From Allantophomopsis cytisporea (lineage: Eukaryota > Ascomycota > Leotiomycetes > Phacidiales > Phacidiaceae): a stretch of DNA of 64,000 bases. Below, one piece after another: positions 25,901 through 38,060 of this stretch. The DNA is taken from contig CP103033.1 of assembly GCA_024752435.1 (NCBI GenBank), positions 620,001 to 684,000 of the forward strand, read 5' to 3'. The translations under genes and the position numbers were made by a program. Under the pieces are notes generated by a model. The model did no database searches, was not told where the DNA came from, and worked only from the letters and a program-made list of their open reading frames with translations. How positions within the stretch are numbered: the stretch's first letter is position 1; every line of letters starts with the position of its first letter.

Positions 25901-28770
25901 AGACACAGACAGTAAATGAGAAGCTTAAGGTCGAGGCTTCGTCGAATCAGTCCGGAAAACGGTGACATGTAACCGAAGACGAGAGTCGAGGACGTACGTC
26001 GATCAGTTGTAAGGTATTTATGCATGCAGTAGTGAAGAAGCACAAGCACAGATAGATATATATACGAACAACAACAGGAATGAAGTCGTAGCAGGCCTTG
26101 TCACAGCACGGTAGAACGGAGCACACACCGGCTCCTGCCTCGGTGTTGCAGCCATTATTCCTTGAGGATGTTTTTCGGATGTAGATCGATGAGGGAATGG
26201 TAGGGGAGGTAAAGTGCGTATCACGATATGTGGGGGGAAGGGGGGAAGCTATGGGTAGGTTCGATAAGTAGTTGCATCTGATTGTACAGCATATGGTGAC
26301 ATATGTATGGCATCGTCGTTTCAATTCTTATTTTTATCTTTGTCGCCATGTTCATCAGAGGAGGAAGAAGGTAGAGATGAGAAAGGAAAACATCTGTGTC
26401 TTGAAAGCTTGCTGACTCACGAGCAACTCATATGATTTGTCATGATACGCAATGGTAGAAGCAATGCTATGACATTGGTTGAGGTTGATCTTCAAGAACG
26501 ATCACAGCCATAACTCTGATATCCTTGTCAATAAATCCTACAAGACCTGGCTTTTGGGCATAGGCGCATATGTCATGTACATACATACTTATGTATTGCG
26601 GGAAGCATGCATCATTCAGGCTGAACGGACGTTAGTTTTACCCCTGAAAAGTACATATTGCATACAGGAACATGTAGAAGAGCCGATCTCCATACCAACG
26701 TCAATGATATTTCTATCACATTGAGCATAACAGTCAAGTTCTGCCATAGTCACATTTTCAATCGCTTCTCGAAAGAAAGAAGAGAGGAGAGTATGCCAGT
26801 CTCTAGGTGTCCTTACAAAAATCAAAACAGCAATGCCATTCCTCTTAATAACGCCGGCGGAGGTCCTGAAAGGTACAAACAATATTTAGATGTAAAACTG
26901 TCTGCTTTCTCTCTCTTTTTCTTTTCAACTACGTATCCATAACTTATATGGATATATGCATGTTTTTTGTTGTTTCAAAACAAGTTTGTTGATATGACAT
27001 TCTTCTATGATATTTTCTTCTCGCTCTCTCACCAAATCCGTCCACCCACAAACTTTTGGATTCCAAAGTATCTTTACAGCACAAAGGATTATCGATAATG
27101 AATTCTCCTTGTCTCGACAGATGTTTCATACATCTCTCTAAAATCAAACTCCCTTGAGTACCTTATAGTGATAGTCGATCGAAGGCGAGCTCGTGTACCG
27201 GCAGGATTGTCACGATACAACCTCCTTTTCGTCGGCCTAGTGACAGTGCTGGCATACCGACGATGAAGAATGGTTATAGATATTGTCTTCTATAATTATT
27301 GGTGTGTTTTTCTTATTAATTCAAATCGTATCCTCTGCTGTAGCAAACTAGCATTGTATTCTTACAGACTCGACATCGTTAGACAGTCACCATGGCCAGT
27401 CAGGACCGTCATTATACACCAACCTCTTTAGTTTCCACAGAACTCAATTTCAAAATCTCAAAGATAGAAGTCTGGCCTTCACTGATTTTTGCTTGATCAT
27501 CTGTCCATATTGCTTGTAAGCGCTACAATATTGCCTCCTTTCGATTTGTAATAGTGAAAATCAGACGAGTCTATGCTCAAGACATCTTCTGTCAGTATGA
27601 TTAAATTCAATGCTATCCTCTGTTAGGAAAGCATCTTATTATCCTACTTCACTATTCTGTCTTTGTGATGTAAGATGGATTAGTAAAGCCTCCCAGGTTT
27701 ATGTATAGAAGATACTATACAGATTCTTTTACATCAATATGCATCATGTGACTTATAAACCACAAGTAGGTCATTATAGCCTACAAAATCATCAAGGAAG
27801 CCAAGGACGACGCCTTTCTTTGATAGAGTATATACGTGCGGGTGGTTGTTGCAATGTTCGATGTGCAAAGGACTAAAGAGATGTTCTACGATATCAGCAA
27901 GCACATTATAATAGCCATACCTTTTTCATCCCTCCTATCTTGTCCAGCGTATATATTCTGGAGCCTCAAATAAGTACAGACCCTAGTGACTCAAAAGTAA
28001 GACAAATAACTAGCTTAGACTTTTATAGGAGTAGTCAAACTTCAAACTTCAAGCTTCACACTGAGAACGAGTCGATATTAAGCCGATTCTTCATCACTTT
28101 CTTCAGCACCAACAGCCGCCTCCACTGATGGGTTCGACGAGGGATCGGTTCATATCAAGCGCGAAAACAAGGATGAACTACCAGAATGCTGAGAATATTG
28201 TGTGAGAGAGCCTTGAAGATCTCAATCATAGCCGCCAGAAAGGTGGCTGTGAAGGTCCACGCTTCATCCGCTATTATATGATACTATAAGCTGACTTGAG
28301 ACCATAGCCACTATCGAGCAGAGCAGATGATTCTACTAGCACTGACGGCAAGCGCACTCGGCATCCAGCAATTGTAACATTCAACTAACTGTGGCAAGCC
28401 TACTGTGGTTATTGTCGAACATGGGTCAAGTGCTAAGCCCCTAATGAGAGCCTCCAGCCAATGTGAATAACAAGGAGCTCTAAGATCTGAAGGCATTTGG
28501 ACCAAAGCTAAGGCGACAAAGACGTTTTGTATCAGAACCTTAGCATCCTATCAATTCTTTGTGAATGGAGGGGAGTGGGCATCCTTTGGGCCTTTTCTGC
28601 TACAGTCCTAACACTGGCACTATTGACAGATAACACTAACACTTCTCCGTCAACCCTGAGATTACGCCGTTAGACACGTAAGGAAGAGACGACGAAGAAG
28701 CTTAAAATGGTGGGAATATGATCGTTTTTCATCAAATCGAGAGATCTGAATGAGAGTTACACTGTCTATT
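22955..28770. other. gene-poor, AT-rich intergenic region
   Basis: About 5.8 kb with no supportable gene. The first 200 bases are the kinesin 5' flank. A CT-dinucleotide run lies near 24395-24440. Beyond about 26.9 kb the sequence is AT-rich and its frames are closed at short intervals. Open frames such as 23609-24046 (-) have no family-like composition. Confidence 0.5.
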
Positions 28771-28832
28771 TTAAGCATTGTACCTATTCACAAGATCGAA
28801 TCCGGTCTTTCAAGACGGCAAACTTTTGCCAG

Positions 28833-28860
28833 CAACGGCAACGGGAACGGCAACGGGAAC
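28833..28860. repeat. 12-bp imperfect tandem (GGCAACGGGAAC)
   Basis: The unit GGCAACGGGAAC is present twice in tandem. In one plus-strand frame it reads Asn-Gly repeats followed by about 20 further codons before a TAA. It may be a low-complexity linker of the decayed coding sequence that follows. Confidence 0.6.
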
Positions 28861-29170
28861 GCATCCAGACTTTTGGAAAGCCGTGGATACACTGATAGTA
28901 CAAAAATTGACTGTCAGTAAACCGGGTACTACTAGTGGTCGCCTCTACTTCGACCATCGATCTTCAGATTCGTTTTCCCTCCCACTCGTGGGAAATGGAT
29001 TACTCTAGCCTTCTCAAGTATTCCCTTTTTAGTACTGGGCATACTCAAAACACCAATGCTGATACTGATTATATCGATAATGAATGGACTTCAAGTGCCG
29101 ATGACACTGAAGGCCGTTCTCGTTACCCCCTATGAGTATTCGCCCATCTTGCTCTGCCAACCATCTCCCA

Positions 29171-29897
29171 GGATATGTAGCCAAGATTAGCGCAACTAAA
29201 GCCAACGATTTCTCCGCTACAAACCTAAATCATGCTACTGCTCTTCGTGAAGAAGAACCCCCTCATCCCTGCTGGCTTTGAGCTGAAGTTGGAAAAGTAT
29301 CACAAAACGCGTCGGAAATAACCTCGGCATACGAAGAAAGAGATCACTATTTAGCCAAATGAGGACAACCTAAAAACATACAGTAGATCTCCAGACGCCT
29401 CAATAACTAGGTACGATTGTTATCTTTAAGTAGTAGGAGCAAGAACGGATGTCTTAACTGTCTATACTCTAGACTATCAGACCAGTTGTTGATTCTTCCT
29501 CTCGACACCACCTGGAAAACTTGGAGATAACCACGACAAAACCATCATGAAGACATCTGCATCTACAGCCAGCACATATATATCATCAAGTGGTATTCAA
29601 AAAGCTTTCACTTACGCTAAGTCATAGACTACATTATTACGGCGCATACTGGTATTCCTAGAAATTACCCCCATCTTGCTGATAGAATTGATGTTACTGG
29701 CTACGCTCAGATCTTTAAAATCCAGGGCGACATCTACATCGACTTGAAGTTACCTGACAATACTACAAGCGCCGGTGTATCTATAAGGCAACGGATATGA
29801 AAGAAAAAGTGATACTCCTCTTGAGGGGCACGAGGAGCGTTACTATGAAGTAGTTGAGAGAAAACAGAATCGACACCTCGCATCTCACTTTGCATAG
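29171..29897 (+). pseudogene. decayed coding relic with stops and a frameshift
   Basis: Two blocks read as protein on the plus strand. In 29171-29400 one frame runs about 78 codons, interrupted by TGA (29279), TGA (29360) and TAG (29384). Each stop is one transition away from a Trp, Arg or Gln codon. In 29642-29800 a second frame gives 52 codons with the look of a folded domain (for example GYAQIFKIQGDIYIDLKLP). It is closed by TGA at 29798, but the overlapping frame from 29790 continues with charged sequence (EERYYEVVERKQNRHLASH) to a TAG at 29895-29897. This implies a one-base frame change near 29790-29800. I do not recognise the family. A live multi-exon gene is possible but less likely. 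The stop pattern would fit repeat-induced point mutation or ordinary decay. Confidence 0.4.
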
Positions 29898-30090
29898 ATA
29901 CGCTAATCAGTCATTATCACGGTCAAGCTTGGAAGATACTGATGTTTTGTGAAACCAAAATGCTGAGCTTGTTCCCCATACTAAGTGCTTACGTATAATA
30001 ATTACTCTATATTATCTACAAAATGCCTCTAAGTTTCACCAACCAAAATATGTACAACACTGTACTAAGCAGCAACCACTCTTTACCACC

Positions 30091-31517
30091 TTAGTTATTA
30101 CTCTTAACATCACCACCATATTGCACCCTCCGAAGCATACTCCTGTTACATCCCTTAATATTCTGGATGCCCGCCAGGCCCATACTTTGATCCAGATCAG
30201 ACAAAATGCCCTGCAACGCAGCCTTTGCGCCTTCCCTTCCACCAATAGCAAGACCATAGATTGCTGGCCTGCCCACCAAGACGGCCTTTGCGCCCAGGGA
30301 AAGAGCCTTGATAACATCGACACCTGTGCGAATGCCCGAGTCGAAGAGCACAGTCAGCTTATCGCCAACAGCCTCCACAATCTCCGGCAGCATCTCAAGA
30401 GAGCCAACCGCGCCATCGAGTTGACGACCTGCGATGATCAGTTACATCCCGAGGGAAAAGGGGTTAGGGAAACTTACCACCATGGTTACTAACAATAATA
30501 CCCTGCACCCCGGCATCAACCGCAGCTCTTGCGTCATCGGGATGCTGGATCCCCTTTAGCACAATCGGACCATCCCAGTGCTTCTTCAGCAGCGCAATCT
30601 GATCCCACGTATGAGCCGCGCCACTGAAGACCTCACCAATCCACTCCTTACTCGCAAGCTTGACATCATCCTCGACCTTCTTTCCGGTCTTCTTTTCGAA
30701 CTTCTCGCGGAAGACGGGGTCCGTGAAGCCGGTTCGGTTGCCTACACCCTCCATGAAGGGAATGTATGCGCCGTCAAGATCCGCCGGCCGCCAGGCGAGC
30801 GCCCATGTATCCAGTGTCACGACGAGGACTTTATAACCTGCGGCTTTCGCGCGCGAGAGGAGGGAGACGGTGATGTCGTCGTCTTGCGGCCAATACAGCT
30901 GGTACCAGCGCGGTCCTGAACCAGAAGCTTCGGCCACTTCTTCGATGGAAGAGGAGGAGGCTGTGGACAAGATGTATGGGACGCCAATCTCAGCGCAGGA
31001 TTTTGCCAGTCCGGTCTCCTTGTCTCCGTGGAAAATTGTTTGCACGCCTACGGGGGCCATGAGAATAGGGGAGTCTATGGAAGTTAATGTCTGCATTCAC
31101 CTGATTTTCCAGATTTGCTTTCTCATGAATGAAGGAAAGATGGCACAGAATCTCAAAAGTGGGAAACGCCATAGGAATCAACAACTCACCATACTTCTCT
31201 CCAAAGATCTCAATGCCAACATCTCTCTTCGTTGTCGGCCTTAGCATGCGCGGTACCATCTTCCACTGCCGAAATGCCAGACGATTCGCATCCATTGTCG
31301 CGCGCTCGCCTGCACCACCAGCCACATAGTTGTACGCCGGCAATGGCAAATGCTCTTTCGCCTGTGCTTCAAGCTTGTTTGGGTCGGTTGTCACCTTTGG
31401 TAGGTGGTTGGAGTACATGCCAGCCGCGTAGATCTCATTTTGAAAGGCTCCATACTTCCTCTCATGTGTGGCGCCGTGTGTGCTTTGTGGAGACTCTTTG
31501 TTCATTGTATCGGACAT
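30091..31517 (-). CDS. FMN-dependent alpha-hydroxy acid oxidase/dehydrogenase (lactate 2-monooxygenase-like)
   Basis: Oxidises an L-2-hydroxy acid such as lactate using FMN. Model on the minus strand: exons 31517-31190, 31074-30478 and 30428-30091, 420 aa, with introns of 115 and 49 nt. The TIM-barrel family motifs are in order: YNYVAGGAG (62-70), the flavin-contacting LMAPVGVQ, the substrate-loop tyrosine region (WYQLYWP), TLDTW, and the catalytic NHGG (H307) split by the last intron and followed by RQLDGA. FDSGIRTG and AVLVGRP near the C-terminus bind the FMN phosphate. The segment after TLDTW (ALAWRPADLDGAYIPF) resembles lactate 2-monooxygenase more than flavocytochrome b2, and there is no cytochrome b5 domain. 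No mitochondrial signal is evident. It is divergent from the alcohol dehydrogenase 1.6 kb away. The exact substrate is not determined by the sequence. Confidence 0.93.
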
Positions 31518-33159
31518 TTTGGTGTAGAGATTCGGATGTTCTTAAGATGATATCAATGAGAGATGGACTTTGCGGATTATGATATTAGATTGATCTATTG
31601 GGACTTGTGAGTTGGAAATGGATTGAATTGAATCGATGTATACAGAAGAACTCTCCAGCACTCGATACCATATTTATATCATAAGAATCTGTACCAACCT
31701 GTTATTTCATTCTACACGATACTACCCCCGCCGTGGTTCCGAGTAGGTCGAAACAACGTCATGACCCACAGTGACGTACAGCCATTTTCTGTGCGACAAC
31801 GAATAGAGATAAGCAAATTAAGAAATCCATCATACCTATCAAAATATATCATCGTAAAAGTACGGAAGAAGTATACGATTGTATTTCTGACATTTCCACC
31901 CTTTCATGTTGAAGAATGAATGATATTCCTCTCCGCGCATGGTCAATGAATAAAGTTTATATGCCAAGGCTGGACATCGTGGTACTGTGAACCGGATCTG
32001 CAATGGGACGCTACGGAGCAAGGATTCGGATAGCGATTGAGGCACCGGCGTACTCAATCGAGCAGTCCGATGTCACGAGTAGCTGAGATCTCAAGTCGGT
32101 AGTTGAATCGCATCCCCTGGACGCCAATTGAGAAACGCCGGCTGTTGCAGCTTGACATCTTGATGTTTTGTTTACGAGTGTCAGTGCCATGATTCCGAAC
32201 ATGAACTGTGACCGAGTTCACCGAAGATTTTTGTTGGTGGTTGAGTTGAAAATAAACCGGGCCACGCTACCTAAGCTTCTGTCTGATAAGAGATTGATTG
32301 TTATCGAGTCTCGTCGAATCTGCGTCATCTAACTGCATACGCCTCTACCCCACCTCACGCAAAAAAACATCTAGCAATACCTTACTCCAAGACGAGGTAC
32401 TGAAGATCGATCATGAGAGATGGCTCTTCTCTACTTGTGTTACACGTCCAATATTGTGAACATCTTCTTCAACTCCGTATTTTACTTTTTGAGCTATGCA
32501 TTTGTCCATCATAATTGCGAAGAGTGGCTTTCATCGTCCTCACGTAGATAATCAATGCTATGAGTCTCACTACACACTAACATCTCCATGGCGGCATTTC
32601 CCCGCATCTCCAACCCATCTCCTATCCTCCTGTACCGCCCCCATCGAGATTCATAGCCCGTAGCACCTGCAACGATTGGGTGTGAAAAGCTATAGATTTG
32701 CAGCTGAGACTATAGCACGTCTTATGTCCGTCCTTGTAATGGCCTCGGTCTCGGTAGCTGTCACTTCGTGTCCGCGAAGAAAGGACACTGGCTACGTAGC
32801 ATTTCGTGGAACACATCCGCATTACAGTATTATGAATACACATGCTGCAACGCATACCGGGGAAAGGTGCACAGGCTGCATTGCCATGACGGTAGCCGGC
32901 CTTGATAATGTGGAGAAGAGGGGGATGAGATGGAGGTAACCCCGCATCTGGGCGTCGGTAGATGTTGCTTTATTATAGTCTACTCCGGATCCATCGATCA
33001 AGCTATATATCTATGCTTCCCCGCTCTCCGAGGCAGTAGGTAAACAACCGTGTTCATTATCATCACTGATCGTTGAAGTCTATTATCAATATATCAAGTA
33101 TCAATCTCACCAAGAGATCAAACACAAGTCCCAGAAATCATTTGAGATTGTCTAAAGAT
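31518..33159. promoter_or_regulatory. shared intergenic region of divergent FMN-oxidase and ADH genes
   Basis: This 1.64-kb region must hold both promoters. It contains four CCCCGC hexamers (GCGGGG on the minus strand) at 31726-31731, 32600-32605, 32940-32945 and 33019-33024. These match the CreA/Mig1-type carbon-catabolite repressor consensus SYGGRG; three lie within 560 bp of the ADH start. The sites are read directly; repression by CreA is inferred. No gene is supported inside it. Confidence 0.35.
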
Positions 33160-34432
33160 ATGGCGGCAGCAGCTACGCAAAGCAAGTCTTACGACCTGCC
33201 CAAGAAATATAGAGCTGCGGTGTATGACCAGCCCGGCAAGATTAGCACCAAGATCGTTGAGCTCGACTTGCCTGAACCAGGTCCTGGTGAGGTCTTGGTC
33301 CATCTGTGAGGTTTCCTCTTGACGTATGCTAGATCCATGCAACTACTGACTATGGGTTGTAGCACACACTCGGGGGTATGCCACTCGGACATGGGCGTTA
33401 TGGAGAACACTTGGAGAGCGCTCCCATTCCCGACACAAGCAGGTCAGGTTGGTGGTCATGAAGGCGTTGGAATTATAGAGAAGCTTGGTCCTGGCGTCGA
33501 GGGTGGACATGTCAAGCTTGGGGATAGAGTTGGAATTAAGGTGAGCTCCTCTTGAAAATTTAACTGTACATGTCTAACATGCCTGTTCAGTGGGTCGCAG
33601 GAACTTGTGGCTCTTGTCCACCATGTCTTGAAGGGGCAGATGCTGTTTGCCATGTAAGTCACGCCAAGAAGTATTGAGAAAACAGCAAACCTGATTTGGC
33701 ATACAACAGAACCAAAAGATTTCCGGATACTACTACCCAGGTACCTTCCAGCAATACGCTATTGGTCGTGCGAACTATGTAACACCAATCCCTGATGAAT
33801 TGGATTCGGCAGCAGCAGCTCCCATGCTATGCGCCGGAGTGACCGTATATTCTGCACTGAGGAAGTCCCAAGCACAAGGTGGACAATGGGTAGTCATTTC
33901 GGGTGCTGGAGGTGGACTGGGACATCTTGCAACTCAGATTGCCAGCCGCGGCATGGCATTGCGCGTGCTTGGTGTCGATCATGGCAGTAAGGAGTCTTTC
34001 GCAAAGGAGTGTGGGGCTGAGGCATTCCTTGATATCACCAAGTACGACGATAAGAGCATCGCTGAGAAGGTGAAGGAGATCACGGGAGGCGGAGCACAGG
34101 CTGTTATTGTGTGCACGGCTGCAAATCGTGCCTACACTCAGGGCTTCAGCTTCTTGAAATTCAATGGAACTTTGGTATGTGTTGGTGTTCCAGAAGGCGA
34201 TCTGGTACCCATCAGCAACGCATACCCAGCATCATTTGTTTTCAACCAGCTGAAGATTATCGGATCCGCAGTGGGCAATCTCAGAGAGGCAAAAGAGGTA
34301 TTGGAGATGGCAGCTCGAGGTGTTGTGAAGACCCACTACAAGACTGATAAACTTGAAAATCTGACAAGCATCTTCCAAGATATGTCAGAGGGTAAGATGG
34401 TAGGAAGAGTGGTGATTGACCTTCAGCAGTAA
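33160..34432 (+). CDS. zinc-dependent alcohol dehydrogenase (ADH1-like)
   Basis: Interconverts primary alcohols and aldehydes with NAD(H); medium-chain dehydrogenase/reductase family. Model: exons 33160-33305, 33363-33540, 33591-33653 and 33710-34432, 369 aa, three short introns. Catalytic zinc ligands are C55 and H81 (with E82) and C170. Structural zinc cysteines are C114, C117, C120 and C128, all encoded by the 63-nt third exon. The Rossmann glycine motif is GAGGGLG (194-200). Length and motif spacing match yeast-type tetrameric ADH, slightly lengthened at the N-terminus (MAAAATQSKSYDLP); no mitochondrial presequence is obvious. The ATG at 33160 is the one followed by family-like sequence (KKYRAAVYDQPG); the frame is open upstream but unlike the family. 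Four CreA-like hexamers lie upstream. Ethanol metabolism is likely, substrate range unknown. Confidence 0.95.
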
Positions 34433-36231
34433 ATTGGTTCAACGAATCAAGGTTGCATTTTGTAATAATGCAATATGATAATGAAAAACTCTTCACCTAC
34501 CATTGTATGAATACAAGTTAGCTATCGCTCCACTCTCGAATAATGATGATTTGATAATGACGAGGTGAGTTCTCAAGTCTCAACACCAGAATGCTGACAT
34601 ATATAGTTGTATCAAACAGCTATTGTGTTATCTTCCATAATCCGTATGTAGTAACAAATAAATAGAATGACTGGCGTGACCCTGTTGAGGTACGGACTTT
34701 CCATCCAGAGTTTGGTACTAGATAGATAGAGCTGTTGAGGAAATATAAAGGGAGATGAAAACCACTACATCACCATGATGATCCCCGATTTGCCACCACT
34801 AAGAAGAACAATTACTACGTCGATTGGGACATGGTCTGGTCACGATGATACATAAGTATTCGTGCAGCGGCAACGTGCCTAGAAGCCATAAGTAGTAATA
34901 GTGCGGGGCGCGATGCAAAGCACGCATATTGTGTACTCTAGATTATCTGCAAGTAATGCTCACAATCGTACAGAACAGTCTGGAATCTGACATTTATACA
35001 TATGACGCTCCTAGCCTCGTCAAGTCTCAGTCCCCGATTCACAAGGTTCTTGGCAGTTGAGATCTGTGGGCATTTTGTGCCAAAATGGGACAAGAAAGAA
35101 AGGGAAAAAACCTGTTTAGCGGGCGATTGATCTGTTTATGAAGAGTTGACAGATTGTCTAGAAGGGAAAAAAAAGGTATGGCGGCTACGATATGTAAGCT
35201 ATGTCATACCTCAAGCATGACGATTTTCCAGAAAATCAAATCAAGATGCGTGCCAAAGCGGAGCGCAAGGTGCGGTGCAATGTGGTTGGATAAGAGCTGG
35301 GGATCTAATCCAACAAGCACAGCGTCTGGGGTGCATCCGGCGGCGCCGCCGAAGTACTTCACTACGCTTCGGTATCGCCTTCGTAAGTAGTAGATCATCA
35401 CCAAAAGTCTCTGAATGAAAGAAAGTACAATTCGTCATACCGTGTTGCCCAAGACTGGAGTATCCTCAAAGTCGAAGTATGAAGTCCACCAGGTCAGATT
35501 CTATGGGGTAGGTAGAATGTGGGTGGATAGGATTATGGATTTTGTGCCACTGTACCACTGTGCCACTCATCACTGCCACTCCAGCTTCTGGGGATGAATG
35601 AATACCAAGGACACTGGCCTGACTTGAGTTTAGAGTCTTGAAAAAGAGAGACATCTTAAGGTTGACAATATTAGAAATTCAAATGCGCTGTTCTAAAACC
35701 CATGCATACCTCCATACGAGATGTTCTGCCACAGTCGTAATGTGCCACAGTCCCATGTACAGTATCGTAGGTGATGATCTATTCCGTACGGTTGGTATTG
35801 AATGCCCCAGCCCCTGCACAGAGATACCCCAAGAACAATATTCCGGTATCAGCGATTGGCGATGTCTGAGGCGTAGGATAGTGGGACAAATCTGCGCCGC
35901 CCAATTGCCATGCAATATTGCGTATCTCAAGCATCTTGTTCGGCGAGAGAGCAGCAGAGGGCTGAGGATTGCGGTCGATGAAGTGTGAGTCTTTGTGGCT
36001 GAGATGAATCCTTCCAAAATCCCACAAGCCAGCTTGCGCTCCCAATACAGAATGCATCGAGTTAAGAGTGGCACCAGTGGACTCTCTGTGGCTCGATGGG
36101 GGTTGAGATGGTGCTGCAATAGAAAGATGGAGGCACTTTTGGCGACTCATGAGAGCGCTGGGACATCAGCTTAGAGGGTCGGCTCTCGGACAGACTGTCG
36201 AGACTGTGCACTTTCTCAATAGACAACATAG

Positions 36232-36243
<12 letters not shown>

Positions 36244-36275
<32 letters not shown>
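36244..36275. repeat. (CT)n microsatellite
   Basis: About 16 CT dinucleotides in a row, followed by CCCC. It accounts for the Arg-Glu repeats in minus-strand open frames across it. Confidence 0.95.
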
Positions 36276-36277
<2 letters not shown>

Positions 36278-36619
36278 CTTGGATAATCGCTGTAACAGCA
36301 CCAGGAAACCCTGGCATGTATTATGATGAAGGTCATCAGATGCAACAAATACGTACGGAAGATCAAGTGCAGATGAAAGCATCACCATCCGGGCGATGAC
36401 TACTGTACGGTAAGTATTGGATCTTAATAATGACGGCCAAGGCAATGGTAGATGGCGCAAGACATTCTGATCACATCTCAGCCATAATACGACCGTTATT
36501 TGACTGTGGCACTCATTTTTGTCAATGCAGTGGCTCATGAGAGGATCCGTCATTGCTGATGGCTTATGGAGTAGATAGTGCCATGGTAGTTTGAAGGCGG
36601 CGTTGGCGCGTGAAGTCGG

Positions 36620-36620
<1 letters not shown>

Positions 36621-36653
<33 letters not shown>
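36621..36653. repeat. (ATTG)8 microsatellite
   Basis: Eight tandem copies of ATTG/GATT. Direct reading of the sequence. Confidence 0.95.
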
Positions 36654-36655
<2 letters not shown>

Positions 36656-36729
36656 GGAGGTCAGTCTTAGCCAAAAGAGGTGAGATATATTCGAGGACTA
36701 ATGTGACCTCAGGCAATAATGATCAAGCG

Positions 36730-36832
36730 GGTAGGTAGGTAGGTAGGTAGGTAGGTAGGTAAATAGTACCTAGATGAGTGATGTACCTACGGTAAGGTAA
36801 GGTAAGGTGAGGTACCTAAGGTAAGGTACCAT
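36730..36832. repeat. (GTAG)n and GGTAA/GGTACC repeat cluster
   Basis: About seven tandem GTAG units (36731-36760) are followed after a short gap by repeated GGTAA and GGTACC words up to about 36832. The second part contains GGTACC palindromes. Confidence 0.85.
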
Positions 36833-37537
36833 AAAGAGCTTGAGTGTGGTGACGGAGATAATACCGATACAGTACTATTTACGGGGGATTTTTATATGAA
36901 GCTATTCCTCCGAGGCTTTCAAATATGAGAGTAGGACGTATGGACATCATGCACAGCTGAGCTTTTATTTGCGATTGAGCGCGTACGGATGTATGAAGGT
37001 GAGATGAGACGTTCACGACATCTCGGTCTTGTTCTATGTGTCGTCTTGCTCTGCTTTCCCTACGGTGCGATTGTCGCTATGTTTTGTCTGTGTATGTGGC
37101 CGCCTTTTCCCTGCATGTTTCCTATGCTCTGCTCGACGTGCTTTGCGTCTGGTGGGGAGGTAGGTTTGTCGTGTAGGTGCACATGTGCTGATGCCTCAGG
37201 ACTCAATCCGTAATCGCACCAGGACTTGCTTAACAAGCAAGCGATCACGCATGTCACAGCCTTGTCATTGGTCAACCACACTTTTCCGCTCTCCCATCCC
37301 CAGTCTGTGCTGGCAGGGATTGGAAGGCTAAAATTGTGGCTGAGCTCGAGTGGAGTTCGAATCGAAGAGCAACAGCTCACACCCCCTCCACCTCTACGAT
37401 GATGTTTCTGCTCGACTCTACTCTACTCTACTCCTCTACTCTCAGAGATCTCAACTCTCAACCATCCTCACTCACTCAGTCACCCATTCACTCACTCTCT
37501 GTCTCTTACGCTCTCTCTTGCCTTACACACCAACCAC

Positions 37538-37563
37538 CTACCACCACCACCACCACCACCACC
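37538..37563. repeat. (CAC)n trinucleotide repeat
   Basis: About eight tandem CAC/ACC triplets inside a CT-rich block. The open frames across it are low-complexity (His/Thr runs). Confidence 0.9.
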
Positions 37564-38028
37564 ATCATCCTTCCACAAACCTCAACATCTACAAGCCCCA
37601 GTTTGGAACATTCGGTTGGGCGTCTATGCCAATACGTATGAGTACAACTCTAATCTACGAAAGCACGCAAGCAAGCAAGCCTTGTAATCTACCATGAGTG
37701 TTTTCCTTTTTGAATCGTTGAAATGGAAAAGAGGCTGAGAGACTTTTAAGTTTTTATTGCTTCTATCTTTCCTCTTCTTCCCTTATAGGACATATATGTT
37801 TGGCTAAGAGAGGATAGTCATAGTGAAGGAGGTTTCCCAGCACCCCAGTCAAGAGCTCAGAAAGACCATTTCTCCTTCTCTCAATGCTGACAAACTGCCA
37901 AGCGATGTTGGAAGTCCTGGAGTCCTGGTGTCCTGGAATAATCTGATCTTATGGGTTCACATCAACGTCTCCATCCAAACTGTTGACCAGATGCGCACTC
38001 GATCTTCCCATGCTCACTTGTTCGTAAA

Positions 38029-38060
38029 TATGGATATGGATATGGATATGGATATGGATA
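38029..38060. repeat. (TATGGA)5 hexanucleotide repeat
   Basis: Five tandem copies of TATGGA. A related ATATGA repeat lies at about 38386-38406. Confidence 0.9.

Noticed and set aside
35679..36119. 146-codon minus-strand open frame in the repeat-rich gap
   Set aside because: There are no recognisable motifs, and composition is like that of translated non-coding sequence.
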